Of a stretch of 40,493 nucleotides of DNA, positions 8,993 to 17,510 are shown one piece after another. The translations under genes were made by a program, and so were the position numbers. The notes beneath the pieces were generated by a model, which was not told the origin of the DNA, searched no databases, and was given only the letters and a program-made list of their open reading frames with translations. How positions within the stretch are numbered: the stretch's first letter is position 1; every line of letters begins with the position of its first letter. The stretch covers positions 1 to 40,493 of the forward strand of contig CAJWHT010000027.1 of the NCBI GenBank assembly GCA_913041495.1, in the 5' to 3' direction. Origin of the DNA: an uncultured Desulfobacteraceae bacterium (GTDB lineage: Bacteria; Desulfobacterota; Desulfobacteria; Desulfobacterales; Desulfobacteraceae).

Positions 8993-10030
8993 ATGCTCAC
9001 CCCCAAAGGTGTTGTTCTGATCCTAAGTGCGTTACTCATCCTATCCATTCCCGGCCTTTCCGGTGCATCTTCAAAAAAGGAATTCGTTCTCACCGGAAAA
9101 ACCATGGGCACCTTTTACCGGATCAAATTTCTGACCCGAAAGCCCATATCCCAAAGCCTGTGGGACAAAAAGGTGAAAATCCGGCTCAAAGAGGTGAACG
9201 CAAGGCTTTCCATGTACCAGAAAGACAGTGAAATCTCCCGGTTCAACCGGACGCCTGAGCACCAGGCATTCCGGCTGTCCAAGGATTTTTACGCCGTCCT
9301 TTTGCAATGCCGGAATCTTCACCGCCTAAGCCACGGGGCCTGGGACGGCACCGTCAAACCCCTGGTGGACCTCTGGGGATTCGGCACCCGGGAAAAAACC
9401 GGCACACTGCCTTCGGATCAGGATATCCGGGCGGCCCTTGCCAAAACCGGCTTTTCCCGCCTGGTTTTAGGAGAGAAGAAAACCCTGACCAAAACCGTTG
9501 CCGGCATCACCCTTGATCTTGGGTCCATTGCCAAAGGATACGGGGTGGATGAAATTGCCCGCCTGTTCGCCGAGGCCGGGATCTTCGACCACCTGGTGGA
9601 AATCGGCGGGGAGCTGGCCGCAGCCGGCCGGAACAAAAAAGGCAACCCCTGGACCGTGGGCATTACCAAACCCCAAAAAGGCACCCTGAACCCCGGCCTC
9701 TACCGGGTGGTCTCCCTGGACAACGCCGCCATCGCCACCAGCGGCAACTACAGGAACTTCTTCGAATACCAGGGAAAAACCTACTCCCATATCATCAATC
9801 CCCAAACCGGCTATCCAGTGGAAAACAAAGTGGTCAGCGCCTCGGTCATCGCCCCGGACTGCACCCGGGCCGACGGCCTTGCCACCGCCCTCATGGTCAT
9901 GGATGTGGATGCCGGCATCGCCCTGGTCAACCGCCTTGAAAACACGGAATGCCTGATCATCAAAAAAGAGGGAGACCGCATGGTCCCGGTGCGTTCAGAA
10001 GGATTCAAGCGTTTTGAATACGAAAGATAA
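8993..10030 (+). CDS. apbE: FAD:protein FMN transferase (ApbE)
   Basis: The protein has 345 residues. It should covalently attach FMN to a Thr/Ser of exported flavoproteins such as RnfG/RnfD or NqrB/NqrC. Residues 1-26 form a signal peptide ending near LSGAS. It has no lipobox cysteine, so it is probably a soluble periplasmic protein rather than a lipoprotein. Family motifs are present: TMGTFYRIKF, GSIAKGYGVD, EIGGELAAAG, the HIINPQTGYPV metal/FAD region and the late ADGLATALMVMD stretch. The ATG follows AAAGGCGG. No rnf or nqr genes are in the window, so the target proteins lie elsewhere. Confidence 0.93.
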   Translation: MLTPKGVVLILSALLILSIPGLSGASSKKEFVLTGKTMGTFYRIKFLTRKPISQSLWDKKVKIRLKEVNARLSMYQKDSEISRFNRTPEHQAFRLSKDFYAVLLQCRNLHRLSHGAWDGTVKPLVDLWGFGTREKTGTLPSDQDIRAALAKTGFSRLVLGEKKTLTKTVAGITLDLGSIAKGYGVDEIARLFAEAGIFDHLVEIGGELAAAGRNKKGNPWTVGITKPQKGTLNPGLYRVVSLDNAAIATSGNYRNFFEYQGKTYSHIINPQTGYPVENKVVSASVIAPDCTRADGLATALMVMDVDAGIALVNRLENTECLIIKKEGDRMVPVRSEGFKRFEYER

Positions 10031-10248
10031 CCCATAAAAGAGCAATCGGGCCGGCTTGGTTTGTGAGAAGCATTATCTTAAGATATTTTTAGTCCGTGAC
10101 GGCTATTTTGCCATCCAGGCCGAAACCTCGCATCATCCCCGAATCCCCTTGCCAAAAAAGGGGATATGGTTTACTCATGCTATACCGGGCCGCAAAGAAA
10201 GCCAAGCCTTACGGTTCCGGCAACTGGATCTTAAGATGTGGTGGCGCT

Positions 10249-10602
10249 ATGGATATATGTTCGAATAAATGCATCAACCCAAAGCAGGTGGAAGAGACGG
10301 TAAAGCAGATGCCGGCGGCCGAGGATATTTCCGGGATGGCGGAAATATTCAAGGCGTTGAGTGATGCCTCCCGCCTGAAAATCGTCACCGCCCTCCTTGT
10401 GCAGGAGCATTGTGTCTGTGACCTTGCCGCCCTCTGCGGCCAGAGCGAATCCGCAGTGTCCCACCAGCTCCGGGTGCTGCGCACCCTCAGGGTGGTGAAA
10501 AACCGCAGGGAAGGAAAAATCGTTTACTATTCCCTGGATGATGAGCATGTCAGATCCCTGATCCAGATGAGCCTGGATCATATTACCCACCAGCCCATTT
10601 AA
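10249..10602 (+). CDS. ArsR/SmtB-family metal-sensing repressor
   Basis: The protein has 117 residues from the chosen ATG. The winged helix-turn-helix is clear (LSDASRLKIVTALL, then SESAVSHQLRVLRTLRVV). Two potential metal sites are visible. The alpha3N type comprises C4 and C8 near the N-terminus with C55 and C57 (EHCVCDLA). The alpha5 type comprises D98, H100, H111 and H114 in the last helix, matching the SmtB D-H-H-E pattern with His for Glu. This combination recalls CadC-like sensors of Cd/Pb/Zn. I chose 10249 because residues upstream look unlike the family. No transporter or detoxification gene is adjacent, so its regulon is elsewhere or only itself. Confidence 0.88.
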   Translation: MDICSNKCINPKQVEETVKQMPAAEDISGMAEIFKALSDASRLKIVTALLVQEHCVCDLAALCGQSESAVSHQLRVLRTLRVVKNRREGKIVYYSLDDEHVRSLIQMSLDHITHQPI

Positions 10603-10689
10603 TGCGCAGCAATCATCTGTCACGGCACCCGGCCGTCAGGAAGAAACAACGGATCAATCCAATTTCTTTGATAATAGTGGGGCGGCCGG

Positions 10690-12291
10690 TCAGATTTCAG
10701 GATGTATGAAATCTTCCCCGCCGGGGATATCAATGGCCACCACGGTCATGCCGGTATCGTCCATGGTCTCCATGCGGATGCCATAGCCCATGGCCTTGGC
10801 GAACAGACTCGCCGAATAGGTGCCCAGGCCGGTGCCGTTTTTCTTGCCGTGGGTGACATACTTATCAAAGAACTGCGCCCGGACCTGGGGCGGCACCACC
10901 CCGTGGTTTGCCAGGGTAAGGGTAACGGTGTCTTTGGACGGGATAATCGAAAAGACGATTTCCCCCCCTTCGGGAGAGGCCTCTGCCGCATTCACAAAGA
11001 GATTGGAAATGAGGGGAAAGAGGAGACGTTCTTCGGAATGGATCATCCGGACACCGTCCGGCCCAAACTCCTTTTCGTCTTCAACCACCCGGCAGGACAA
11101 AGATTTATGCGCCACCAGCCTGCGGTGCTGGTCTTCCACCTGATGGATCACGGCCACCGCATTGACCGGCTGAAGCGTTACCCGGTATTCACCGGTTTCG
11201 ATCCGGAACATATCCAGGGAGAGATCGATCATATCGGCCATGCGGTTGCCCGTATCTTCAATGAGCTTGAGCATCCGCATCTGGTCTTCGGTAAGGGTGC
11301 CCTGAAGGCGCATGACCTGGGGCAAAGTAATAATCCCGGTGAGCGGCTGGCGAAGATCGTGGCGCATGATCCGGTCTACATCATCCCTGAGCTGCTCAAC
11401 CTTTTTCTTGCGGGTGATATCTTCCTTGATGGCCACATAATGGGTCACGACGCCTTCCGGGTCTTTTACCGGAAGGATGCTTGCCTGTTCCCAGAAAAGG
11501 GCGCCGTCCTTCTTACGGCTGCAAAGCTCTCCTTGCCAGATGCGTTCGGCATCCAGGGTGCGCCAGAGGTCTTGAAAAAATGGTTTGCCGTGGACTTCGG
11601 AGCGCAGCATATTGACGTTTTTACCCACCACCTCGGCTTCAGTGAACCCGGAGATGGTTGTAAACCCGGGATTCACATATTCCACGATGCCCTGAACGTC
11701 CGTCATTATAATGGAAAGCGGACTGTTTTTTACCGCCCCCCAGAGTTTGGCCAGGTCCATCTCCGCTTTTTTCCGCTGGGCAACCTCAGCCCTCAGGTCA
11801 ATCTCTGTCATCACCGATGCGGCCAGGTCGGTCACGGTTTCGATGTCGGTGGGGGACCAGATCCTGGGGATACCGTCGATAACACAGAATGACCCCAGCA
11901 CGTAGTCGTCCCGGGTCACCAGGGGAATGCCAAGATAGGCGATGACGTTGAGATCCCTGATGGCCAGATTTTTCCTGAACAGGGGGTCCTTTCTGGCATC
12001 GGAGATCACCAGGGGGGAGCCGGACACCTGGTTATACTGGCAGAACGAATGGGACAAAGGGGTCTCCCTGCGGCTCTGCCAGGGTTCGGGCAGTCCCACG
12101 GCACTTTTAAAAAACTGCCGGTTCCGGTCCACCAGCGACACCAGGGCCACCGGCGCACCGGTAAACCGGGCCGCAAGGCGGCTCAGCCGGTCAAAGGCCT
12201 CCTCCGCAGGGGTGTCCATCAAGGCGACATCCCTGAGAGCAGCCAGCCGGCCGGCATCGTTTAAATGGGTATGCAGGCTATGGTTGTCCAT
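10690..12291 (-). CDS. GAF-PAS sensor histidine kinase
   Basis: The protein has 533 residues and no membrane segment, so it is probably cytoplasmic. A GAF domain covers about residues 25-165 (VALVSLVDRNRQFFKSAVGL, GSFCVIDGIPR). A PAS-PAC module covers about 180-297 (IIMTDVQGIVEYVNPGFTTISG, then HYVAIKEDITRKK). The dimerisation box has H311 (IMRHDLRQPLTGI), and the ATPase domain shows LFVNAAEASPEGG and GTGLGTYSASL. It has no receiver, and no response regulator is adjacent. The PAS heme or flavin ligands cannot be judged from sequence. No clear ribosome-binding site precedes the ATG. Confidence 0.92.
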   Translation of the reverse strand: MDNHSLHTHLNDAGRLAALRDVALMDTPAEEAFDRLSRLAARFTGAPVALVSLVDRNRQFFKSAVGLPEPWQSRRETPLSHSFCQYNQVSGSPLVISDARKDPLFRKNLAIRDLNVIAYLGIPLVTRDDYVLGSFCVIDGIPRIWSPTDIETVTDLAASVMTEIDLRAEVAQRKKAEMDLAKLWGAVKNSPLSIIMTDVQGIVEYVNPGFTTISGFTEAEVVGKNVNMLRSEVHGKPFFQDLWRTLDAERIWQGELCSRKKDGALFWEQASILPVKDPEGVVTHYVAIKEDITRKKKVEQLRDDVDRIMRHDLRQPLTGIITLPQVMRLQGTLTEDQMRMLKLIEDTGNRMADMIDLSLDMFRIETGEYRVTLQPVNAVAVIHQVEDQHRRLVAHKSLSCRVVEDEKEFGPDGVRMIHSEERLLFPLISNLFVNAAEASPEGGEIVFSIIPSKDTVTLTLANHGVVPPQVRAQFFDKYVTHGKKNGTGLGTYSASLFAKAMGYGIRMETMDDTGMTVVAIDIPGGEDFIHPEI

Positions 12292-12400
12292 GCTGTAACA
12301 GAATCGTTGGTGTGTAAAAAGTGTAACTCCACAATACCATCATTTCTTGAGATCCTTCAATAGTAGAAATATTTTGCCAAAGAACAAGGTGGGAAATCCG

Positions 12401-12940
12401 CTAGGGCCCGGAGCCCGTTGCCGTCAGAACCGCCTGCTTATAGTGGACCTTCAGGTGGAAACCGAACATGCAGTGCCATTGGTGGGCATCAAAGGGGCCG
12501 AATACCGGATGAATGGTTCTCCTGGAGCCCCGCAGCCGGTCCAACCGGGACACCTCACGGATATGGTCGGCCACGGATTTTGAAAATGCCGCCACCTGTT
12601 CAGGGCCGGCCGCAGGGGACGGCATCACATCGGTTTTGGGATCAATGAGCGCCATGCCGCTCAGGGGTTCGTCCCTGGCAAGCTGGCAGGTAACGGCCGT
12701 GATGCACTGGTTTACGATGACGTTATGCGAAAGGAGCATATAATAGGACCAGTTGCGCATATCCGGGTCCACCCCCGGCATGGGCGGCACCCGGACCGGT
12801 GTGCCCCCCGCGGTGTGGTCAAGGTTTTTTGCCAGCGTCAGATATTTATCACAATATCTTTTGGCCCTGCGGCTGGCGCCTTGCCTGCTCGTACACATAA
12901 AAAAGGTGCGCACGGCCTGTTTTAACAATAGATTTCCCAT
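12401..12940 (-). CDS. DinB-like four-helix-bundle protein
   Basis: The protein has 179 residues from the ATG at 12940, which follows GGGAGG; a longer upstream reading frame lacks a good start. The C-terminal pattern HPVFGPFDAHQWHCMFGFHL, followed by KVHYKQ, and the internal LLSHN histidine match the DinB/YfiT-type metal-binding bundle. There H72, H162 and H166 would form the metal triad. Many members are thiol-dependent transferases or stress-induced proteins, but no specific activity can be assigned. It is divergent from the aminotransferase gene, with a 150-bp shared upstream region. Confidence 0.75.
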   Translation of the reverse strand: MGNLLLKQAVRTFFMCTSRQGASRRAKRYCDKYLTLAKNLDHTAGGTPVRVPPMPGVDPDMRNWSYYMLLSHNVIVNQCITAVTCQLARDEPLSGMALIDPKTDVMPSPAAGPEQVAAFSKSVADHIREVSRLDRLRGSRRTIHPVFGPFDAHQWHCMFGFHLKVHYKQAVLTATGSGP

Positions 12941-13092
12941 GGTGCCTCCCGTATCATCAGAAGCAAGATTAAAACACAAAGAACGATACCAAAGAACATG
13001 GGGATTCTGCGTCCCGGGGTCAAATTCATTTTTTTTCATTGACATCCCCCTCAAACCCGGGCATTCAGACAAAATCATTCGACAACCCAAAG

Positions 13093-13953
13093 ATGCGGAA
13101 CGAAATCATGATAGCCTATTTCAACGGAGAGTATTGCCCCAAAGAATCCATTGCCATCTCACCGGATGACCGGGGATTTTTGTTTGCCGACGGTCTTTAC
13201 GAGGTAATCCGGGCCTACCGGGGCCGTCTTTTCCGGGCCGAAGACCACCTGGAGCGGCTAAAGGCAGGTGCCCGCAGCCTCAATCTGACGGTTCAGGACT
13301 TCGCTCATCTAAAGCAGGTGGCGCAAAAACTGCTGGTGAAAAACGGATTGAACGCAGACGCCACCGTCTACTTCCAGGTGACACGGGGGGCCGCCCCCCG
13401 GGGCCATGCCTTTCCCGATCCGAAGGTAGAGCCCACCGTATACGGTATCGCCGCCCCCTTTGACCCCGGCCCGGGTTTGAAAAAGCAGGAAACCGGGGTG
13501 CCTGTTATCCTGGTACCGGACCAGCGGTGGGCCAGATGCGATTTGAAAACCTGCGGCCTGACGGCCAATGTCCTGGCCAACCAGCGGGCAAAGGAAAGCG
13601 GGGCCGGGGAAGCCCTTTTTGTCAGAGACGGCGTCATTCTGGAAGGCACCCATTCCAACTTCATGGCCGTGGTGGACAACCGCCTTGTTACGGCACCGGC
13701 ATCCAACCATATTCTTCACGGGATTACACGGAAATTGGTGCTGGAGCTGGCTCATGCAGAGGGCATCCCCGTGTGGGAAGCGCCCGTATTTGAGGCGGAC
13801 CGCCACAAAATTTCCGAGGCCTTTATCACCGGCACCACCACAGAAATCACGCCGGTGACCGCCATTGACAGCACCCCGGTGGGTGAAGGGGAGCCCGGCC
13901 CGGTGACACGAACCCTTCAGAACGCCTTGAGACAGGTTACAAAAAAAAGTTAA
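13093..13953 (+). CDS. Class IV aminotransferase, D-amino-acid aminotransferase-like
   Basis: The protein has 286 residues from this ATG; a second ATG at 13108 is an equally good start by homology. Fold-type IV PLP motifs are present: DRGFLFADGLYEVIRAY, the PLP lysine K152 (CDLKTCGLTANVLANQ), EGTHSNFMAV and ITGTTTEITPV. DLKT before an Asn-rich motif and the DGLYEVIR opening favour D-alanine/D-amino-acid transaminase over branched-chain aminotransferase. Such an enzyme would supply D-Ala/D-Glu or degrade D-amino acids in the cytoplasm. The related 4-amino-4-deoxychorismate lyase is less likely. The TetR gene follows about 45 bases later and could be co-transcribed. Confidence 0.85.
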   Translation: MRNEIMIAYFNGEYCPKESIAISPDDRGFLFADGLYEVIRAYRGRLFRAEDHLERLKAGARSLNLTVQDFAHLKQVAQKLLVKNGLNADATVYFQVTRGAAPRGHAFPDPKVEPTVYGIAAPFDPGPGLKKQETGVPVILVPDQRWARCDLKTCGLTANVLANQRAKESGAGEALFVRDGVILEGTHSNFMAVVDNRLVTAPASNHILHGITRKLVLELAHAEGIPVWEAPVFEADRHKISEAFITGTTTEITPVTAIDSTPVGEGEPGPVTRTLQNALRQVTKKS

Positions 13954-13998
13954 GGCCACCCCTTGATCTTAACCGAATGATCGTTTATTTTAGGAGCC

Positions 13999-14571
13999 AT
14001 GAGAGTCAAGGATGACATAAAACAGGACGCCCTGTTCGAATCCACGGTCAAACTGGTGAACGAGATCGGCTTTGCCGCCAGTTCCGTGTCAAAAATAGCC
14101 AAAGACGCCGGTGTTTCCCCGGCCACCCTTTACGTGTACCATGAAAACAAGGAGGCCCTGCTCGTGGCCACCTATGTCCGGATCAAGCAGCTCATGGGAA
14201 CGGCGGTGAGCCGTAATTTTGACGACAGCCGGCCCATCCGGGATACATTAAAGCAGGTATGGCTGAACATCTTTGACTTTGTGAAAGAAAACCCCGCCTA
14301 TTTTCAGTATATGGAGCAGTTTTCCAACTCGCCCTTCTGCGAACTTGTGAACAAGGCTGAGGTGGAAGCCTACTTCCTGCCGGTGATCCGGGTGATCACC
14401 CGGGGCATAGAACAAAAGATCATCAAGGATGTGGACCTAGATACCATCGGGGCCTTTCTATTTTTCCCTGTGGTGGCCCTGGCCAGCCCCAGGCACAGCA
14501 AGGACTTTGAGATGACCCGCAAAAACATTGACACCGCATTCAGCCTGGCCTGGGATGCCATTCGCAGGTAG
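13999..14571 (+). CDS. TetR/AcrR-family transcriptional regulator
   Basis: The protein has 190 residues. The N-terminal helix-turn-helix is typical: SVSKIAKDAGVSPATLYVYH followed by ENKEALL (about residues 28-55). The C-terminal ligand domain is helical (FDFVKENPAYFQYMEQF). AGGAG lies close to the ATG. Its stop is 33 bases before the exported hydrolase gene in the same direction, so it probably regulates itself and that gene. The ligand is unknown. Confidence 0.9.
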   Translation: MRVKDDIKQDALFESTVKLVNEIGFAASSVSKIAKDAGVSPATLYVYHENKEALLVATYVRIKQLMGTAVSRNFDDSRPIRDTLKQVWLNIFDFVKENPAYFQYMEQFSNSPFCELVNKAEVEAYFLPVIRVITRGIEQKIIKDVDLDTIGAFLFFPVVALASPRHSKDFEMTRKNIDTAFSLAWDAIRR

Positions 14572-14604
14572 AGGGAAATCTCATAATTTACGGATCATAA
14601 TTAA

Positions 14605-15681
14605 ATGAATATTCGATTAAAGATTATCGCTTTGACAATAGGAGTCATCATGACCACACCCGCCCACGCCCTGGACAGCCGTCCCATGCCCGGCTTCACG
14701 GACAACAGGTTCCACACCGACATCGACCCCTTTGACACGGAAGGGAGCAGCACCCTGTCAACGGGCATCAAATTCCTGTTCGCCCGGAACAACCGCACCC
14801 CAGATGCTGCCCTGCCGTCTCAACAGGCGGATATCACCCCTTTCAGCCGGCGGGAAGAAGGGATGTTCAACAGCACCTGGCTGGGGCATTCCTCCCTCAT
14901 GATCAATATGGACGGATTCAGGATTCTCCTGGACCCGGTTTTTGAAGAAAAGGTAACCCTCGTGGGTCCGAAGCGGTTCAACGGCCCTGTGCCTGCGGCA
15001 CTCGGCGATCTTCCGGATATCGATCTGGTGATCGTTTCCCACGACCATTACGACCATCTGAACAAGGCCACCGTAAAAGCGCTGAAAGATAAAGCCGCCT
15101 GTTTCATGGTTCCCCTTGGGGTGGACGCCCATCTGAAAAACTGGGGGATTCCGGCCTCTAAAATCATTGCCCTGAACTGGTGGCAGTCCGGCACCCCGGT
15201 TCAGGGGCTTACGGTCACAGCCACCCCGGGCCAGCATTTCTCCGGCCGGGGACTGACGGACAGGAACCGGACCCTCTGGGCCTCCTGGGTGATCGCCTCA
15301 CCCAATTACAGGATATTTTTCTCCGGGGATTCCGGCTACTTTGACGGGTTCGCCGCCATTGGCGAGGCCTTCGGCCCCTTTGACATGACCTTTCTGGAAT
15401 GCGGCGCCTATGATCCGGCCTGGCACGGGGTTCACATGTATCCGGAGGAAACGGTACAGGCCCACCGGGATCTGAAGGGCAAAATACTTCATCCCATCCA
15501 TTGGGGGACTTTCAACCTGGCGCTTCACCCCTGGTACGATCCCATGGTCCGTCTGTCAAAGGCCGCAAAAGCGTCAGGTATCTCCATCGCCACCCCCATG
15601 GCAGGCCAGACCATTACCTTCGGCGATCCGGGACGGCCCTGGTGGGAAATCAACGAAGCTTTAGCCGCATTGCAGGAATAA
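14605..15681 (+). CDS. Exported metallo-beta-lactamase-fold hydrolase, NAPE-PLD/UlaG-like
   Basis: The protein has 358 residues. Residues 1-22 are a signal peptide ending in PAHA, so the enzyme is probably periplasmic. Metal-ligand motifs are intact: TWLGHSSLMI, SHDHYDHL (H146, H148, D150, H151), TPGQHFSGRG, FFSGDSGYF and IHWGTFNLALHPW. This set matches the bacterial N-acyl-phosphatidylethanolamine phospholipase D/RomA-like branch of the superfamily, which hydrolyses phosphodiesters, rather than beta-lactamases. The real substrate is unknown. Its TetR neighbour suggests induction by a small, perhaps lipophilic, compound (inference). The gene ends ten bases from the converging radical SAM gene. 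Confidence 0.88.
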   Translation: MNIRLKIIALTIGVIMTTPAHALDSRPMPGFTDNRFHTDIDPFDTEGSSTLSTGIKFLFARNNRTPDAALPSQQADITPFSRREEGMFNSTWLGHSSLMINMDGFRILLDPVFEEKVTLVGPKRFNGPVPAALGDLPDIDLVIVSHDHYDHLNKATVKALKDKAACFMVPLGVDAHLKNWGIPASKIIALNWWQSGTPVQGLTVTATPGQHFSGRGLTDRNRTLWASWVIASPNYRIFFSGDSGYFDGFAAIGEAFGPFDMTFLECGAYDPAWHGVHMYPEETVQAHRDLKGKILHPIHWGTFNLALHPWYDPMVRLSKAAKASGISIATPMAGQTITFGDPGRPWWEINEALAALQE

Positions 15682-15690
15682 AGAAGCGCT

Positions 15691-16626
15691 TTAGAAGGGG
15701 CGGTCTGCCCCGCACAGACTCCCCTGCCAGGTATCCCGGGTTTCCAGAGTATGCTGGATCATGTTGAAGGTTTCCCTGTAGCGGCCTGCCCAGGCAGGGG
15801 CCTGAAGTTCACTGGCGTGGGGGTCCCCCGTGATCCGCTGGATGATAATGTGTTCGGGCAGCCGCTCTAAAAAATCGCAGACCAGATCCACGTAGGCTTG
15901 CTGCTCAAGGGGGGTATACTCCCCGGCCTGCCACATCCGGTCCAGTGGCGTATCTCTGATGACGTAAAGCAGATGGATCTTTACCCCGTTGACACCGCAG
16001 TCAGAGATGATTTTTGCAGCCTCCAGCATCATCTCCCGGTCTTCTCCGGGCAGTCCTAAGATGATATGGGCGCAGACATTAATGCCGGGCTTGCGGGTGG
16101 TCAATGCCATGGCCCGCTCAAAGGCGGCAAAATCATGCCCCCGGTTGATGCGGTCAAGGGTAACGTCGTGAACCGACTGAAGGCCGTACTCCAGCCAGAC
16201 CAGGTAATCTTTCGTATAGGAACGGATGATATCGATCTTTTCTTCGTCCACGCAGTCCGGCCGGGTGCCCACGGCCATGCCCACAACCCCCTCACAGGAA
16301 AGTGCCTCGTCATACATGGACTTCATATGGCCGGCGGAAGTATAGGTATTGGAATAAGACTGGAAGTAGGCCAAGAATTTCCTTGCCTTGTACTTCTTCA
16401 TGGCCGGCAGTTTCCCGGCTTCGATCTGCTCACGGATGCCAAGGCCCCGGCGAAAGGCCCCGGTACCGGAGCCCTTTGAATTGCAGTAAATACAGCCGAT
16501 ATCCGACAGGGAGCCGTCCCGGTTCGGGCAGGTCAGCCCCGCATCCACGGAAATTTTCTGGACCCGCTCCCCGTAAAGGTTGCGCAGATACGCATTATAG
16601 TCCGAATACCGTTTTTTCTTTTCCAT
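15691..16626 (-). CDS. yhcC: Radical SAM protein, YhcC family
   Basis: The protein has 311 residues. The cluster-binding cysteines are C33, C45 and C48 (CPNRDG, then GCIYCN). The wide first spacing is characteristic of the YhcC (TIGR01212) family and differs from the usual CX3CX2C. Other family marks are the YFQSYSNTY, VGTRPDCV, EYGLQSVHD and HIILGLPGED motifs. The family is widely conserved and of unknown reaction. GGAGAGGG precedes the ATG. It converges with the hydrolase gene and lies about 37 bases downstream of the STAS-like gene, so the two may form an operon. Confidence 0.92.
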   Translation of the reverse strand: MEKKKRYSDYNAYLRNLYGERVQKISVDAGLTCPNRDGSLSDIGCIYCNSKGSGTGAFRRGLGIREQIEAGKLPAMKKYKARKFLAYFQSYSNTYTSAGHMKSMYDEALSCEGVVGMAVGTRPDCVDEEKIDIIRSYTKDYLVWLEYGLQSVHDVTLDRINRGHDFAAFERAMALTTRKPGINVCAHIILGLPGEDREMMLEAAKIISDCGVNGVKIHLLYVIRDTPLDRMWQAGEYTPLEQQAYVDLVCDFLERLPEHIIIQRITGDPHASELQAPAWAGRYRETFNMIQHTLETRDTWQGSLCGADRPF

Positions 16627-16662
16627 CCCTCTCCTGCCCCGGTACGCCCTTGTGCTGCCGCC

Positions 16663-17034
16663 TCAGGCGCAAAGAAACGCCTCTGCCTCCCCCGGCACCG
16701 TAAACACCCGGAAGTTGAATTTAAACATTTTCACCGCAGAGATGAACATCTTCACCATGGAGCGGTTCACCTCACCTGCCACCAGGATGGCGGACCGGTT
16801 GGCAAAGACTTCTGTCTCGGGCTTGTACATGTTGAACACCCTGACAATCTCGGTGAGATCCGAGAGCGTCATTCCCATCACCGCCTTCCTGCAATCCCAG
16901 TAGGAATGCTTGATATCATAATCCGGATGCCGCATCAATCGGCTGATGGCCTCGGACATGGAAGTCGCTTCCAGGCTGCCCGCCACCGTAATCCGGATAT
17001 ACCGGTCATGGCTGTCGTCCATTGAGTATAACAT
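16663..17034 (-). CDS. Small STAS/SpoIIAA-like protein of unknown function
   Basis: The protein has 123 residues. It is an alternation of strands and helices (YIRITVAGSLEATSMSEAIS, then TLSDLTEIVRVFNMY, VFANRSAILVAG and FRVFTVPGEAEAFL) resembling the SpoIIAA-like/STAS fold, with a closing strand and an EAEAFL helix. No phosphorylatable serine can be assigned with confidence. The ATG is preceded by GGAG at eight bases. An inverted repeat (GGGGTTAGCG / CGCTTAACCCC) lies in its upstream region around 17055-17121. A second protein of similar appearance lies at 34733. Confidence 0.6.
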   Translation of the reverse strand: MLYSMDDSHDRYIRITVAGSLEATSMSEAISRLMRHPDYDIKHSYWDCRKAVMGMTLSDLTEIVRVFNMYKPETEVFANRSAILVAGEVNRSMVKMFISAVKMFKFNFRVFTVPGEAEAFLCA

Positions 17035-17240
17035 GTGTCCGCTCCGGCAAAAGGGGGTTAGCGTTCTTCCATAATACCCGTTACGGCCTGTTTTTCCAAT
17101 ACCGGTTTGCCGCTTAACCCCTAAATTATTAAGCGCTTCAACAAAACAAGTATGATTAGATTATACGCGAATGATCAACTCAATTTGTCCTTTTCAGATA
17201 AAATTTTGTGACTATTTGTAAGACGATGACCATTATGCCA

Positions 17241-17420
17241 ATTACCCGGCAGCAACGGCGCAAGGGATCTTCGCTAAATCTCCGGCAGCCCCAAAAACCA
17301 CTGGTGAGCGGTTGACATGCCTGCCTACGAAGCGCGGCAACCGCCTCTTTCAGTCCGTGACGAGACGGCTTGCAGGACGCCACTCAAACCCTCACCCCGC
17401 CGCTGCCTGGCCCTCTTGGT
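17241..17420 (-). repeat. Structured long repeat, copy A
   Basis: Read on the minus strand, this 180-nt segment is homologous to 18138-18294. Shared blocks are CCA...GGCAGC...GGGGTG at the start, CGTCACGGACTGAAAGAG (17345-17362), CCGG/GATTTAGCG/TCCC (17264-17285) and an end of GCTGCCGGGTAA. The ends GGCAGC and GCTGCC pair with each other, and an internal stem (17308-17314 with 17338-17344, GCGGTTG/CAACCGC) is perfect. An open frame of 67 codons across it looks like a by-product. Confidence 0.7.
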
Positions 17421-17440
17421 GCGTTTTGTAAATTGATTAG

Positions 17441-17500
17441 ATCCTAAAATAAGGATTATAAAGTTTATGTGTTGTAAACGTGATTCTCTGGGAATCATGC
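17441..17500. other. Short hairpins downstream of the two-repeat gene
   Basis: This stretch holds two weak hairpins: ATCC/GGAT near 17442-17457, and TGATTC with GAATCA at about 17481-17497. They lie just beyond the stop codon at 17511 of the minus-strand gene. Neither has a clear T-run on that strand, so a terminator role is uncertain. Nothing else is visible between copy A of the repeat and the gene. Confidence 0.3.
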
Positions 17501-17510
17501 TTCTCCGGTA

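Noticed and set aside
10143-10165. Hairpin ATCCCCTT/AAGGGGAT as a terminator after apbE
   Set aside because: The stem is real (8 bp), but no T-run follows on either strand, so I did not list it as a terminator.
10056-10268. A 70-codon plus-strand frame upstream of the ArsR gene
   Set aside because: It begins at TTG without a ribosome-binding site and runs into the ArsR gene. The stretch around 10092-10102 shares only an 11-mer (CCGTCACGGAC on the minus strand) with the structured repeats, too short to call a third copy.
17180-17383. A 67-codon minus-strand frame across structured repeat copy A
   Set aside because: It has no ribosome-binding site, its boundaries ignore the repeat, and the homologous copy B does not keep the frame. 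The structure explains the region better.
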